NCBI RefSeq assembly: GCF_018861065.1
Contig: NZ_JAHKQO010000017.1
Span: 21,816 to 85,815 of the forward strand
DNA length: 64,000 bases
Direction: 5' to 3'
From: Paraglaciecola arctica
GTDB taxonomy: Bacteria; Pseudomonadota; Gammaproteobacteria; Enterobacterales; Alteromonadaceae
Positions 1 through 9,717 of the stretch are shown here, piece after piece (the stretch's first letter is position 1; every line of letters starts with the position of its first letter). The position numbers and the translations under genes were made by a program. The notes below the pieces were generated by a model. That model had not been told where the DNA came from, did not search any database, and was given only the letters and a program-made list of their open reading frames with translations.

Positions 1-172
1 AGCATTCGGGAATGACAAGTGGGAGGGGGATTACCGTCATACCCGCAGACTTTACTGCCATCCCTCACCCTCTTCATTCCGGCGGTCTTTTGGCCGGAAT
101 CCACTTTTATTGTTTTTACATCAATAATTTATCAATAGATTATTAAAAGTTTTCTTAACTGATCGGCATTAG
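1..172. repeat. Left arm of a long inverted repeat (partner 52412-52547)
   Basis: Positions 74-172 read as the reverse complement of 52412-52510 with about three differences, one of them a one-base length change in a T run. Positions 1-40 also match the reverse complement of 52508-52547 with about two mismatches. About 33 extra bases separate the two matching parts on this side only. The match runs to the window edge, so the element continues to the left. It includes a hairpin of the dispersed family (74-103) and part of a second one (1-16). No transposase lies next to it. Confidence 0.8.
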
Positions 173-545
173 AGCCATCCACTCTTTAAATATTGGTCGC
201 CGTTATATGGATTACTTGGACAAAGGCTGATCTAGAGGTGCATGGTTTTTATACTGCTGTTGCCGCTTCATTTTCTTGCACACTGCTTCATTCTTTTTTT
301 GATTTTTTAACCGCTAGTAAAGCTCCTCTCAATTATTACACCGCTTCACCTGACACAATTCTTAATCGTTTCCCTGTTGAATAAAGCAGGTATATCCTTT
401 ATTTTAATTTCACTTACCAAATTACTTATTATTTTTAGGTTTTCGGCCATTAAATAAATCAGCCCCTGGTGACGTTTCATTACTTAGACAAGAAATTTAA
501 TTCTACCAGCAATTATCGTTTGCTTACTACAATGAGGACAAGACC
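1..545. other. Intergenic region, left of the iorAB-like pair
   Basis: No convincing gene. The first 172 bases hold one arm of a long inverted repeat (listed separately). The rest is AT-rich and contains the upstream region of the molybdenum hydroxylase operon, with a GAGGA ribosome binding site at 534-538. A 63-codon open frame at 193-384 has no ribosome binding site and no recognisable protein features. Confidence 0.6.
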
Positions 546-1043
546 ATGATTACGTTTATCGTCAACGGTAAAACCCACGAGTTTTCCGGCGACCCTACTA
601 CCCCCGTACTTTGGTATCTGCGTGATGAGTTGCAATTAACAGGGTCTAAATTTGGCTGCGGGATGGGGCAGTGTGGTGCCTGTACAGTGCATATCAATGG
701 TGTAGCACAACGTTCTTGTGTGTTACCCGTTTCAGCGGTATCAGGCAGTAAAATAACGACCATTGAAGGATTAAGTGAAGACGGTGAGCATCCTGTGCAA
801 CAAGCATGGATAGAGCATAAAGTCCCACAATGCGGTTACTGTCAATGTGGACAAATGATGCAAGCTGCTAGCTTACTGGCCACTAATCCAACGCCTACAG
901 ACGACGAAATTGTACAGGAAATGTCAGGTAATATCTGTCGCTGCGGTACTTATCCTCGTATTCATAAAGCAATTAAGTCAGCATCTAAAACCCTAGCCGC
1001 AGTACAGTACTATGACCCTAAAGTTAAAGGTGAACAAGCATGA
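546..1043 (+). CDS. (2Fe-2S)-binding small subunit of a molybdenum hydroxylase (IorA type)
   Basis: The 165-residue protein carries electrons from the molybdenum site of the large subunit through two [2Fe-2S] clusters. An N-terminal plant-ferredoxin fold has Cys38, Cys43, Cys46 and Cys58; an all-helical C-terminal domain has Cys96, Cys99, Cys131 and Cys133 in the family pattern CxxC...CRC. Length and order match isoquinoline 1-oxidoreductase alpha subunits and related two-subunit aldehyde oxidases, which lack a FAD subunit. The ATG is preceded by GAGGA seven bases upstream. Its last four bases overlap the start of the large-subunit gene, so the two are translationally coupled. The substrate cannot be read from sequence; N-heterocycles and aldehydes are both possible. 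Confidence 0.93.
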   Translation: MITFIVNGKTHEFSGDPTTPVLWYLRDELQLTGSKFGCGMGQCGACTVHINGVAQRSCVLPVSAVSGSKITTIEGLSEDGEHPVQQAWIEHKVPQCGYCQCGQMMQAASLLATNPTPTDDEIVQEMSGNICRCGTYPRIHKAIKSASKTLAAVQYYDPKVKGEQA

Positions 1044-3295
1044 GCCAATATTTTGATTTAACTCGTCGTGGTTTTTTAAAGTCGACTGCAGCAACTGGGG
1101 CTTTGATCTTTGGGACTTATCTAGCAGGCGGTGCACCTAGAGTCATTGCAGGGGTACTTGCAAAGCCCTCAGAATCCGCAAAAACAGCTAATTTATTTGT
1201 TGCGCTGCGCCCAGATGGCATAGTAGAAATTACCTGCCATCGTTCTGAAATGGGACAGCAAATTCGGACCGCTATCGCTCAAATTGTGGCTGACGAAATG
1301 GAAGCTGCTTGGGACAAAGTAGTGGTTATTCAGGGCAAAGGAGATGCTAAGTATGGTGACCAAAACACCGATGGCTCACGTAGTATTCGTTATAATATGC
1401 AACGTTTGCGTGAGATGGGCGCTAGTGTTCGCCATCTTATGCGCCAAGCTGCAGCCACTCGTTGGAATGTACCTGTCGACTCATGCTCAGCAGAGCAGCA
1501 TGTGGTTACCCATAGCTCAGGTAAAACCCTTACATACGCAGAATTGGTAAATGATGCATTGAGTATCACGCCACCAGAGTTGGCCCAAATCACCCTTAAA
1601 AAGCGTAGTGAGTGGCGTTATATCAATACCGCTATGGAACATATCGATTTAAAAGATATTGTGATGGGTAAAGCCACCTTTGCTGCCGATGTATTTGAGC
1701 CTAAAGCTCTGATTGCCGTTGTTGTGCGCCCTCCTGTTGTTGGTGGAAAAGTCAAAAGTTTTGATGCGAAAGCGACCAAGGCGATTGATGGTGTAATAGA
1801 TGTTATTGAAATTCCTGCACCACAAGGTGCACCTCAATTTCAACCCAAAGGTGGCATTGCTATTATAGCCAAAAATACTTGGGCTGCTATAAAAGGCCGC
1901 AGAGCATTATCAGTCACTTGGGATGATGGCAAAAATGGCGATTATAATTCAGAAGTGTTTAAAGCAAGTCTGCTAGCGACTGTTGCCTCTCCTCAATCGT
2001 CGGTGCGAGAAATAGGCGACGCCGCCAATATATTAGCCAATTCGAGTGATAAGCTGGTGGCCGATTATTATGCACCTCATTTAGCTCAGGCACCGATGGA
2101 GCCACCTTGTGCCACCGCAATCTACTACAAAGACCGTGTAGACGTGTGGGCAGCCACCCAAAACCCACAAGCTGATATGGCAACTGTGGGGGCTATGGTA
2201 GGCATGCCGAAAGAACAAATAAACGTTCATGTGACTATGTTAGGAGGCGGCTTTGGTCGCAAGTCGAAGCCCGATTTCTCAGCAGAAGCTGCTTATCTTG
2301 CTATGAAAACAGGCAAAGCTATTCGTGTTCAATGGACCCGTGAAGATGATATACAGAATAGTTTTTATCATGCTGTATCTGCGCAACACATTGAAGCCTC
2401 ACTAGACAAAAATGGTGCTATTGAAGCCTATTTACATCGCACCGCGTTTACACCAATCGCCTCTACCTTTGTGGAAGGTGCTACTGCTCCATTAAGCTTA
2501 GAGTTACGTTTAGGATTTACCGATAACCCTATAAATACGCCTAACATGAAGTTAGAAAGCGGAGAAGCGCCAGCAAAAACAAGAATTGGTTGGATGCGCT
2601 CGGTATCCAATGTTTTCCACGCCTTTGCCGTGCAATCATTTATCGCCGAAGCTGCTCACAAAGCAGGGCGTGATCAAAAAGACTATTTACTGGAAACTAT
2701 CGGCCCCAATCGTATTTTGGATGTAACCGAGGAAAATGCCGAATACGATAACTACGGTGCCGATAAAGCGAATTACCCGTTAGATATAGGCAAGTTACGC
2801 CATGTTATAGAAAAAGTAGCAGATATGAGTGCTTGGGGGCGAAAGCTGCCTAAAGGCAGAGGGCTGGGGATAGCCGCTCACAGAAGCTTCTTAACTTACG
2901 TGGCAACAGTGGTTGAAGTAGAGGTTTCAGACAAAGGCGACCTGAAAATTATAAAGTCATGGGTAAGCATCGATGCTGGTACTGTAGTCAATACCGATAC
3001 CGTGAAAAACCAAGTTCAAGGTGGCTCTATTTATGGAATTACCGCAGCGCTTAGTGAAGGCATTACATTCGATAAGGGCAAGGTACAACAAAGTAATTTC
3101 CATGATTATCGGGTGCCTCGCATGAGTGATTCCCCACTGGAAGTAGAAGTGGAGATTATTCCAAGTGACGCACCGCCAGCAGGGGTGGGTGAGCCAGCGA
3201 CGCCTGTTTATGCCCCCGCTTTGTGTAACGCAATTTTTGCAGCATGTGGCAAACGTATAAGGCAACTACCCATTGGTGATCAGTTAAAAGCGTAA
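1040..3295 (+). CDS. Molybdopterin-binding large subunit of xanthine dehydrogenase family (IorB type), Tat-exported
   Basis: This is the catalytic subunit (751 residues) that binds the molybdopterin cytosine dinucleotide cofactor and hydroxylates an aldehyde or N-heterocycle. A twin-arginine motif, TRRGFLK, at residues 8-14 followed by a hydrophobic stretch indicates export of the folded complex to the periplasm. The glycine-rich GGGFGRK motif contacts the cofactor. The C-terminal GVGEPATP motif contains Glu718, the position of the family's catalytic base. It overlaps the small subunit gene by ATGA and is followed by a hairpin terminator at 3338-3370. No cytochrome c or chaperone gene follows, so the electron acceptor is unknown. 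Confidence 0.92.
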   Translation: MSQYFDLTRRGFLKSTAATGALIFGTYLAGGAPRVIAGVLAKPSESAKTANLFVALRPDGIVEITCHRSEMGQQIRTAIAQIVADEMEAAWDKVVVIQGKGDAKYGDQNTDGSRSIRYNMQRLREMGASVRHLMRQAAATRWNVPVDSCSAEQHVVTHSSGKTLTYAELVNDALSITPPELAQITLKKRSEWRYINTAMEHIDLKDIVMGKATFAADVFEPKALIAVVVRPPVVGGKVKSFDAKATKAIDGVIDVIEIPAPQGAPQFQPKGGIAIIAKNTWAAIKGRRALSVTWDDGKNGDYNSEVFKASLLATVASPQSSVREIGDAANILANSSDKLVADYYAPHLAQAPMEPPCATAIYYKDRVDVWAATQNPQADMATVGAMVGMPKEQINVHVTMLGGGFGRKSKPDFSAEAAYLAMKTGKAIRVQWTREDDIQNSFYHAVSAQHIEASLDKNGAIEAYLHRTAFTPIASTFVEGATAPLSLELRLGFTDNPINTPNMKLESGEAPAKTRIGWMRSVSNVFHAFAVQSFIAEAAHKAGRDQKDYLLETIGPNRILDVTEENAEYDNYGADKANYPLDIGKLRHVIEKVADMSAWGRKLPKGRGLGIAAHRSFLTYVATVVEVEVSDKGDLKIIKSWVSIDAGTVVNTDTVKNQVQGGSIYGITAALSEGITFDKGKVQQSNFHDYRVPRMSDSPLEVEVEIIPSDAPPAGVGEPATPVYAPALCNAIFAACGKRIRQLPIGDQLKA

Positions 3296-3337
3296 TGCCA
3301 ACCGGATGTCATAAACGTGAAAAGTCGCTTAGTTTTG

Positions 3338-3370
3338 AAGTGCCCCTTGTAAATGGAAATGGCACTTTTT
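3338..3370 (+). terminator. Rho-independent terminator after the molybdenum hydroxylase operon
   Basis: A 7-bp perfect stem, AAGTGCC (3338-3344) with GGCACTT (3361-3367), encloses a 16-base loop and is followed by a T run. It lies 42 bases after the stop codon of the large subunit gene. Confidence 0.6.
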
Positions 3371-3595
3371 AACTATGCGGCTTTTTAGTTCTTCATGAAC
3401 GTCCTTATTTTTCATGTTAATTCCTGTGTAGATATATCTCTCAACTTTCGAGTCTCACTCTTAATGGGGCTGGGTCTTCACGCTTCAGCTTAATCCTTAT
3501 ATGGTTGTTAAGTGACCCAAGTAGTATTTTTGATTTGTGCCTCGCCGAGTGACTTAGGCAAAGCAAATTTAAGTGAGTATTCACGTTGATTTGAA

Positions 3596-3842
3596 GGAAT
3601 GGATTCCTGCTAAAAGCATGCAGGAATGACGGTGCGGGTGGGGTGTCATCTTTGGGTTGTGGGTGGGTTGTCACTCAGCCGATGAACCGAAGATTTGGAG
3701 GAATGGATTCCTGCTAAAAGCATGCAGGAATGACGGTGAGGGTGGGGTGTCATCTTTGGGTTGTTGGGGGGGGGGCATTCAGCCGATGAACCGAAGGTTT
3801 GGAGGAATGGATTCCTGCTAAAAGCATGCAGGAATGACGGTG
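3596..3842. repeat. Tandem 104-bp repeat built around a conserved hairpin (three cores)
   Basis: A nearly identical 39-base core starts at 3596, 3700 and 3804, a spacing of exactly 104 bases. Each core contains the hairpin TGGATTCC...GGAATGAC with a GCATGC-containing centre (3600-3630, 3704-3734, 3808-3838). The second and third units also share about 22 bases upstream of the core; the first differs there. Spacer sequence is G-rich and includes a run of ten G at 3766-3775. Confidence 0.85.
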
Positions 3843-3931
3843 TGGGTGGGGTGTCATTGCTGCGTTGTTGGGGGGGTGTCATCGCTGCATTGTTGGGGGT
3901 TGTCATCTCTGGATTGTGAGTGGGTTGTCAT
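3645..3931. repeat. G-rich 24-25-bp short tandem repeats starting GTCAT
   Basis: GTCAT-starting units recur at 3853, 3878, 3902 and 3927 with 24-25 base spacing; each carries a CTGCRTTGTT- or CTGGATTGTG-like body followed by a G run. Related units occur at 3645 and 3670 inside the 104-bp repeat. The plus strand is strongly G-biased. Confidence 0.6.
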
Positions 3932-4092
3932 CCCAGCATGTTTTTAGCTGGGATCCATTCTGTTGCTATAAGTTGCTTCAATATTTTGTGTTACTCTTTG
4001 CTCTGCGTTTTAACATCTTATGTTTTTGTATTTTTCGCTTCTTTCAAATTAACACTGCAATATCTTCGTCTCTTACTGCTTTACTCTGTTTG

Positions 4093-5895
4093 TCAGCCTA
4101 GTTCATTCGCTTTCCTATAAGGCCCTTCATAATCAAATAAGCGTTCGGTAACTTGCCAGTGGTGTTTTTGTTTTTTGGCTATCACAAAATCAGGTGTAGG
4201 CAGGTAGGGTAGAAAGTTGTGTAGTTCTTCGAGTGAGTCAAACTGAATTGCTTGGGTGCCATTAGCTATTCTGCGGGCGAACATGTCGTTAAAACTTTGC
4301 CTACCTTTTTTGTAATTAAAGCGGAAGGTTTCTGATAACGTTAGGCCATCTTCGTCGTGGTAGGTGATTTTTACTGCTTTGTCAGCTTCGATAATCTCTG
4401 GGGTAATGGCGGCGCAGCGTAGTACTTTATTGTTCTTTAGGTTTAAGGCTTTTCGTAAAATATCATCGGGGTCGATGAGTTTTTCATTGCAGTGCTGACA
4501 TTGCCGTGCGGCGATATCGTTTTCTTGATTACAATGGGGGCAGTGTTTAAAGCGAAAGCGGTACGTGCATTGAGCCTCGTTTTTAGTGTCTGCAGAGCCA
4601 TAGGTGTCATCCGAATCTTCGGGGTCTTCGGTGACTTGAACCAAGCCTTGGCACCGGCGACCGAAGTGTTCAACAATATTCCCTTCTGAGTCTTTTCTGC
4701 CCCAAAATGCATTGGCGAAACCGCATTGCGGGCAATGGACTTGCACGGCTACTGAGTCTGGAGTGGGCTTTTTCTCGCCTATTTCGGGCTGAAAAATATC
4801 GTAACCATTATTGGTGTAATCCAATACTAGGCAGTCTTTTTTGCCCGGACTTAGGCGTAAACCCCGACCGACTATCTGTTGAAATAAGCTAATAGATTGA
4901 GTGGGTCTTAAAATAGCAATCACGTCAACATGAGGCGCATCAAAACCTGTGGTGAGTACAGACACATTCACTAGGTACTTTATCTGTTTGCCTTTAAAGG
5001 CGTTTATTAACTGGTCTCGTTGTTTGATTTTGGTAGTGCCAGTGATGAGGGCGGTTTGCTCTGTGGGTAAATAGCCGCAGATTTCTTTTGCATGGTCGAT
5101 AGTCGCAGCAAAAATCATCACGCCCTGGCGGTCTTGGCTGAGCTGCAGTATTTGCTCGGTTACTGCCTTGGTCACTCGTGGGTGTTTATGGATAAGTTCG
5201 TTTAAGGCGATGTCATCGGTGTTTTGCTCACCGTCTAAGCTTTCTGTTAACAAACTAAAGTCATAATGAGCAATGGCGGCATCGTAATGAATGGGCGGGG
5301 TTAAATAACCTTTTTTAACCATATGTTGCAAGGGCAGTTCGAACACACATTTTTTAAAAAACGAGCTAGGGCAGGGGCGTGCAAACCCATGGTAATGCTG
5401 TTGATAAATCCAGCCGCTGCCTAATCGATAAGGGGTAGCGGTTAAGCCAAGCACTTTTACATGTGGATTAAGACTGCGAAAATGTGCCAAGGTTTTATTG
5501 TATTGAGCGCCGTCGTCTAGGCCCACTCGATGGCATTCATCAATTATGATTAAGCTTGCAGGAGTTTGAAACGCATCTAAATTAGCCGACAGCGACTGAA
5601 TACTGGCAAAGGTAGTTTTTGCGGAACTTTCCTTTTGACTCAACCCTGCAGAGAAAACACCAGCCGCTGAGCCGGTCGCCAAGTACTTAGCATGATTTTG
5701 CTCTACCAACTCTTTGACATGGGCCAGACAAATCACCCGGCCTTTTGCCAAGCGGCTCAGCTCGGCAATCACTAAGCTTTTACCCGCACCAGTAGGCAAC
5801 ACAATTACCGCAGGATCATCGCCATGGCGAAAATGCTCAACAGCGGCCTTAACCGCTTGCGTTTGGTAGTCCCGTAGTTTGAAAACTTGACTCAT
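4093..5895 (-). CDS. DEAD/DEAH-box superfamily 2 helicase with C-terminal zinc-ribbon motifs
   Basis: An ATP-dependent nucleic acid helicase of the type III restriction-subunit/SSL2-like group. The N-terminal RecA-like domain shows Walker A PTGAGKS, motif II DECH and motif III GLTATP. The second RecA domain carries motif VI QIVGRGLRLSPGKK. The C-terminal part has two CxxC pairs in CPQCGFAN and CPHCNQEN plus further Cys pairs, suggesting zinc ribbons. No nuclease domain is visible, and no methyltransferase neighbours it, so a restriction role is not supported. The ATG at 5895 is chosen; a TTG at 5913 would add six residues. Neither has a strong ribosome binding site. It stands alone on this strand. 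Confidence 0.88.
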   Translation of the reverse strand: MSQVFKLRDYQTQAVKAAVEHFRHGDDPAVIVLPTGAGKSLVIAELSRLAKGRVICLAHVKELVEQNHAKYLATGSAAGVFSAGLSQKESSAKTTFASIQSLSANLDAFQTPASLIIIDECHRVGLDDGAQYNKTLAHFRSLNPHVKVLGLTATPYRLGSGWIYQQHYHGFARPCPSSFFKKCVFELPLQHMVKKGYLTPPIHYDAAIAHYDFSLLTESLDGEQNTDDIALNELIHKHPRVTKAVTEQILQLSQDRQGVMIFAATIDHAKEICGYLPTEQTALITGTTKIKQRDQLINAFKGKQIKYLVNVSVLTTGFDAPHVDVIAILRPTQSISLFQQIVGRGLRLSPGKKDCLVLDYTNNGYDIFQPEIGEKKPTPDSVAVQVHCPQCGFANAFWGRKDSEGNIVEHFGRRCQGLVQVTEDPEDSDDTYGSADTKNEAQCTYRFRFKHCPHCNQENDIAARQCQHCNEKLIDPDDILRKALNLKNNKVLRCAAITPEIIEADKAVKITYHDEDGLTLSETFRFNYKKGRQSFNDMFARRIANGTQAIQFDSLEELHNFLPYLPTPDFVIAKKQKHHWQVTERLFDYEGPYRKANELG

Positions 5896-6096
5896 TAATA
5901 ATGCTTGGCTCAATTATAAGAAGGGGTAAGGTCCCAGTAGTTGTGGATCTTATCAAGAATAATGAGGCTAGAGTACCTTACGGATAAGGTTGAAGTTGCC
6001 AATGTTGTTCGGATAATTTTTTATTCGATAGACTGCTTAGTCAATGAGCGATATGATAATTACAAATTTAGCTAATCATTGTTTAGGAAGAGCATT

Positions 6097-6705
6097 ATGT
6101 ACGCTAATTCCACTTCGTTTAACAACAGCGCTCGTCAACAAGCTATGGGAGTTGACACTCGCAAGGCGTCTCTCGTTGACCAATATGGCAATACTCTCGC
6201 TCATCCTCAAACGGGTGGTATGATTTCTCCACAACAGCACACACTTAATTCAGGTAGCGTTATTTGGCGATTCGCAAGTAGCCAAGTGGATGCGCGGCAA
6301 GCTATTCTCGGAGGCTGGTGGCTAGAAACAGCAGAATTTGAAAAACTTTGTAGCTTTGCTCAACAAAAAAATGTCCATGTGGCCATGGCAGCACGAGTAC
6401 TCTGTTGTGTTCCACCAGAATGGAGCGATATGGGAATGTTGATGCGCGCCAGAGTTGAACAACCTCTGTTAGCTTATAAGGGCTTAGGCAACAATGTATC
6501 GGTACAACATCCCGACGGCCTAGCCAATGTCAATATGCAAACTCACAACCACATTGCTGCCAGACGTTTGCATCAATTATTTGTACCAGGCTTGTATGAG
6601 ATTGCAGCCAATACACCCAAGCAAACCATACCAGGCGCACTGTCGCTAGAGCGAACGTGGAAAATTACCAAAGAGCAAGCCAATGGTGGGTGGTTATATT
6701 TGTAA
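6097..6705 (+). CDS. Protein of unknown function (202 aa)
   Basis: I do not recognise this protein. The ATG at 6097 follows an AGGAAG site at 6085-6090; an in-frame ATG 18 bases earlier has none. The first ~45 residues are polar, glycine- and glutamine-rich and probably unstructured. The rest looks globular and includes a CC pair (RVLCCVPPEW) and a histidine-containing stretch, MQTHNHIAARRLHQLF. There are no membrane segments or signal peptide, so it is probably cytoplasmic. It is convergent with the nucleoside phosphatase gene, 24 bases away. Confidence 0.65.
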   Translation: MYANSTSFNNSARQQAMGVDTRKASLVDQYGNTLAHPQTGGMISPQQHTLNSGSVIWRFASSQVDARQAILGGWWLETAEFEKLCSFAQQKNVHVAMAARVLCCVPPEWSDMGMLMRARVEQPLLAYKGLGNNVSVQHPDGLANVNMQTHNHIAARRLHQLFVPGLYEIAANTPKQTIPGALSLERTWKITKEQANGGWLYL

Positions 6706-6729
6706 GAGTTATGGCCATTGCTGCACTGG

Positions 6730-7944
6730 TTAGTGAATTAAGCAGCCCGTCTCTAACCAACGGCAAACTGGCGTCTTTTTTATATCCGCAAGACAATTTT
6801 CAGTTTCACAAACTACAGCACCAAGGGTCCAACTCACGTCATTTTTATCTGCTTCTAAAGGTCTTATATTAAGTGTCTGTAAATATTTATTCAAATAGAT
6901 AGGCGTAAAACAAGCTGTTACGGCGTGATAGCATGTTTGACTTTGGCTGAAACAGCAATTATCAATGTCAGTCTCTTTGGTATAATTAAACGCGCCAGTC
7001 AACGACCATTGCGGTATGTTTTTTTGAAAGGGGGGAAGTGTATTAGTCGTGCCTCTTGTACCTTTAGCGGAATAATTGTAGGGGTCTCGAATTGCTGTTT
7101 TGGATTCTTTCGCAGTTATCAAAATATCGTCAGCACACTTTGCTTCAGTCCAATCGTTCTGGGTAGAGCCGACTCCAAATGCACAGTTAGCTGGGATTGT
7201 GTTGGCAGATGGCAGCGACAAGCTACGAGGGGCTTCGTCCTGGCCTAACCCTAGAAAAGAATAGCTATATATCTGTAGTGGTTTTCCGCCTAAATTAATG
7301 GTATTAACAGCATCGTTAGCGGGATCACAGTCTGCACATGGAAAGGTAACCTGCGAAGACGCTCCTCCCATTTCGACGATACCAAAATTGTTAGTAAAGT
7401 GTTCACCTTTAAGACTTAACCATGCAAATAGCCCTTCTTCGAATCCTGTGATAGTTCGCGTTTCTACCATCACGTTTGCGCCAACCTTAGCAGCCAGTTT
7501 AGGTTGTAAATTTTGCCACAAAACCACGCTATCAACTGCATTCTCTTGTTCAGCAATGCGCATACCTCCAGTGGCATATACTTTTGCCGACACTAGATTA
7601 CATTGTGTGCTCCAATCAAAACCGGTCCATTTTTGCTGAGTGCCATTAAATGAGCCATCAGTTTTTATTAGATCTAAGGTTGCGACGACTTGGTCGGTAA
7701 TGTCTTGGATGTCAGTCGCTGTTTTCCCGTGAAGGCGACGCACTGAGTCAGCAAGAGCTGCGACCTTGGGACCAACATGTTCTATCAGTTGGGTGTTGTT
7801 TTGTTCGTATACATATAAACGAGTCCCAGAACTCCCCGCGTCGAACATGATATAACAAGCATTCTTGGGTGCGACTAGATTGGAATTAGTGCAACTATTT
7901 AAGGTCAAAATACTGAAAACTAACAGCGCTATCTTATTCATCAT
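6730..7944 (-). CDS. GDA1/CD39-family nucleoside di-/triphosphatase, predicted lipoprotein
   Basis: A predicted apyrase that hydrolyses nucleoside tri- or diphosphates outside the cytoplasm. The apyrase conserved regions are present in order: DAGSSGTR (35-42), YATGGMRI (123-130), GFEEGLFAW with the catalytic-base Glu170, and EMGGASSQV (191-199), followed by SYSFLGLG. The N terminus has a signal peptide with a lipobox ending at Cys18 (LNSC), so membrane anchoring is predicted. Several Cys in the C-terminal half could form disulfides, as in ecto-NTPDases. The family is mainly eukaryotic, with known members in bacteria such as Legionella. The likely role is scavenging of extracellular nucleotides; this is inferred. 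Confidence 0.88.
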   Translation of the reverse strand: MMNKIALLVFSILTLNSCTNSNLVAPKNACYIMFDAGSSGTRLYVYEQNNTQLIEHVGPKVAALADSVRRLHGKTATDIQDITDQVVATLDLIKTDGSFNGTQQKWTGFDWSTQCNLVSAKVYATGGMRIAEQENAVDSVVLWQNLQPKLAAKVGANVMVETRTITGFEEGLFAWLSLKGEHFTNNFGIVEMGGASSQVTFPCADCDPANDAVNTINLGGKPLQIYSYSFLGLGQDEAPRSLSLPSANTIPANCAFGVGSTQNDWTEAKCADDILITAKESKTAIRDPYNYSAKGTRGTTNTLPPFQKNIPQWSLTGAFNYTKETDIDNCCFSQSQTCYHAVTACFTPIYLNKYLQTLNIRPLEADKNDVSWTLGAVVCETENCLADIKKTPVCRWLETGCLIH

Positions 7945-8078
7945 GTTGGTTAAAATGGTCCTTCACGTTCTTAAAAAATCCTTTCACTAAGTGTCTCGGT
8001 CGGTGCCATAGATTATATCCGGTTTGCACCAACTTAAAGGTTATTAGATCGTGATTTAAACACTATATCAACAACAAC

Positions 8079-8095
8079 AAAACCGATAGGGTTTT
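8079..8095 (-). terminator. Possible weak terminator after the EamA transporter
   Basis: A 6-bp stem, AAAACC with GGTTTT around a 5-base loop, lies 24 bases beyond the transporter's stop. On the minus strand it is followed by a broken T-rich run. Weak evidence. Confidence 0.3.
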
Positions 8096-8118
8096 CTGGT
8101 TTCGATTTGCCGAAACAT

Positions 8119-9012
8119 TCATCTACTACGAGAGTATTTGCTGTGTAGCAAGGTATAAAGACCACTTGCGACAATAATTAGGATGCCAAACAACGTTAAG
8201 TTATCAGGTCTTTCGCCAAATATAGTCGCCCCGATAATGAGTGCGAACACTATCCGCGTATACCTAAATGGGGTAACAACAGACACATCTCCATTTCGCA
8301 TCGCTATTGTAAGCCAGTAGTACGCAATAACGCCAAAAATTGTTGCTGCCAAAATGAGCACTGTTGATAGGACATCTGGCCATACAAAACCTTGATTCGT
8401 TAACTCGTTGCCAGCAGAGCCAATATTAAACAGCAACATCAATAAGCCGGTTGGAATTAGTATAAAAAAACCATAAATACCTAATTGTAAATTAGATAAA
8501 ACAGGGGAAGCGGCGCGTGTTGCTAGATCTCTCCCAGCAAAGCCTAGCATTCCAATAACAGCCAATAGTGACGATATTTCAAAACTTTCAAGGCCCGGCC
8601 TTATGATCACTAATACCCCGGTAAAACCTATTGCGATTGCCCCCCATCGTTGCCAACTCACTCGCTCTCCCAAAAATAAAGCGGCTCCCATCACAACCAC
8701 CAATGGTGTGGCTTGCAAAATCGCAGACGCGCTAGATAAAGGGGTATACACAATAGCTAAGGTATAAAATAACCGTCCTATCACCTCAAAAAATATTCGA
8801 ATGATAACCGGCCAAGAAATGATTTTTGGATGAAAAACTGCTTGTCCACGTTTCAGAGTCATCACAATAAAAGCAAGGGTTCCTCCAATACCAAAGAACA
8901 ATAGAATTTCGCCCACTGGCACTAAACCTGCGGTTGCTTTTATAAACATATCTTCTAGTGCAAACGCTGCCATCGCCAACACCATAAACAAACTACTTCG
9001 CAAATTGCTCAC
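8119..9012 (-). CDS. EamA/DMT-family transporter
   Basis: An inner-membrane permease of the drug/metabolite superfamily, with about ten hydrophobic helices in two EamA repeats. The first repeat ends in the typical FLGERVSWQRWGAIAIGF segment and the second in IFGERPDNLTLFGILI. I chose the GTG at 9012 because GGAAG lies five bases before it and the protein then begins SNLRSSL; an ATG at 9024 has no ribosome binding site and would add four residues. Transport substrate and direction are unknown. It is a single gene, with 279 bases of AT-rich DNA upstream. Confidence 0.88.
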   Translation of the reverse strand: MSNLRSSLFMVLAMAAFALEDMFIKATAGLVPVGEILLFFGIGGTLAFIVMTLKRGQAVFHPKIISWPVIIRIFFEVIGRLFYTLAIVYTPLSSASAILQATPLVVVMGAALFLGERVSWQRWGAIAIGFTGVLVIIRPGLESFEISSLLAVIGMLGFAGRDLATRAASPVLSNLQLGIYGFFILIPTGLLMLLFNIGSAGNELTNQGFVWPDVLSTVLILAATIFGVIAYYWLTIAMRNGDVSVVTPFRYTRIVFALIIGATIFGERPDNLTLFGILIIVASGLYTLLHSKYSRSR

Positions 9013-9303
9013 AAATACTTCCATTTAAGAAAATTAAAAACATCAAAATATTTAAGTTATTCAGTGCGAATAGAGTTTTCGATTCTAGAGAAGATGTTAG
9101 ATTTGAAAAAACACTGAAATGGGCGTGATATTATGCCATATCCCCAACGGATGATATCTAAGTTTATGCCTGTTTGAAGCATATTGATGTTTCTCATGCA
9201 GAGTTTTTGCAGTACCGTTCACAAAGTAAAATGCAAACAAAAATGCTGAATTCGCCGCTACAGTTTTGACAAATTCAAATCATTTTCAAACAGTTCACCC
9301 GTT

Positions 9304-9717
9304 TCACCTGTCACTTGGAATTGATGATTTAACGAAACAAGCTGAAGGGTTGATTTCAAACTCGCGCATAGGTTTTTGAACCTCAGTGAAAATCAAAGAG
9401 TTGCGATAATCCCATTGATTTTCCATCTTAAATGTAGGCAGTTTCAGAGCATAACTAAACCCGGCTTTCCAAACGTCTGTGAGCAGACTATTTTCAAAGC
9501 CAGGCATATCATCGATACTGACATTGTGCAGACAGTCTTCATATCCAAGGTGGAACACCCGATAAATAACAGACATAGCTTTACCAGCACTGACCAAAGT
9601 AATGCCTTTTAATTGCGCGTAAAGCTGGGTCGCGTAATCACGCTCTTTCGCTAATATGGCATTGTAAATTTCATCGAGACAATGGTGAAGGGGTTGTGAA
9701 ATGAATGAGTTAGACAT
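9304..9717 (-). CDS. Protein of unknown function (137 aa)
   Basis: Not recognised. The sequence is globular, without signal peptide or membrane segment, and has a helical N-terminal half (LDEIYNAILAKERDYATQLY). It has its own upstream region with GGTGA before the ATG and AT-rich flanks on both sides, so it is probably monocistronic. The unbroken frame and ordinary composition suggest a real gene. Confidence 0.6.
   Translation of the reverse strand: MSNSFISQPLHHCLDEIYNAILAKERDYATQLYAQLKGITLVSAGKAMSVIYRVFHLGYEDCLHNVSIDDMPGFENSLLTDVWKAGFSYALKLPTFKMENQWDYRNSLIFTEVQKPMREFEINPSACFVKSSIPSDR

Larger units (their letters stand above)
3296..4092. other. Intergenic region filled with repeats
   Basis: About 800 bases without a convincing gene, between the molybdenum hydroxylase operon and the helicase (which ends here from the other strand). 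It holds a terminator, a 104-bp tandem repeat, G-rich 25-bp repeats and one further hairpin of the same family (3927-3957). Open frames on both strands here merely translate the repeats. Confidence 0.75.

Noticed and set aside
193-384. 63-codon open frame upstream of the iorA-like gene
   Set aside because: No ribosome binding site, no conserved features, lies in repeat-adjacent AT-rich DNA.
3596-3842. Possible CRISPR array in the regular 104-bp repeats
   Set aside because: Only three copies, repeat core is an inverted hairpin of a dispersed family, spacers are similar to each other rather than unique, and no cas genes are present.
4093-5895. Restriction subunit of a type III or type I system
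   Set aside because: Only helicase and zinc-ribbon motifs; no nuclease domain or methyltransferase neighbour.
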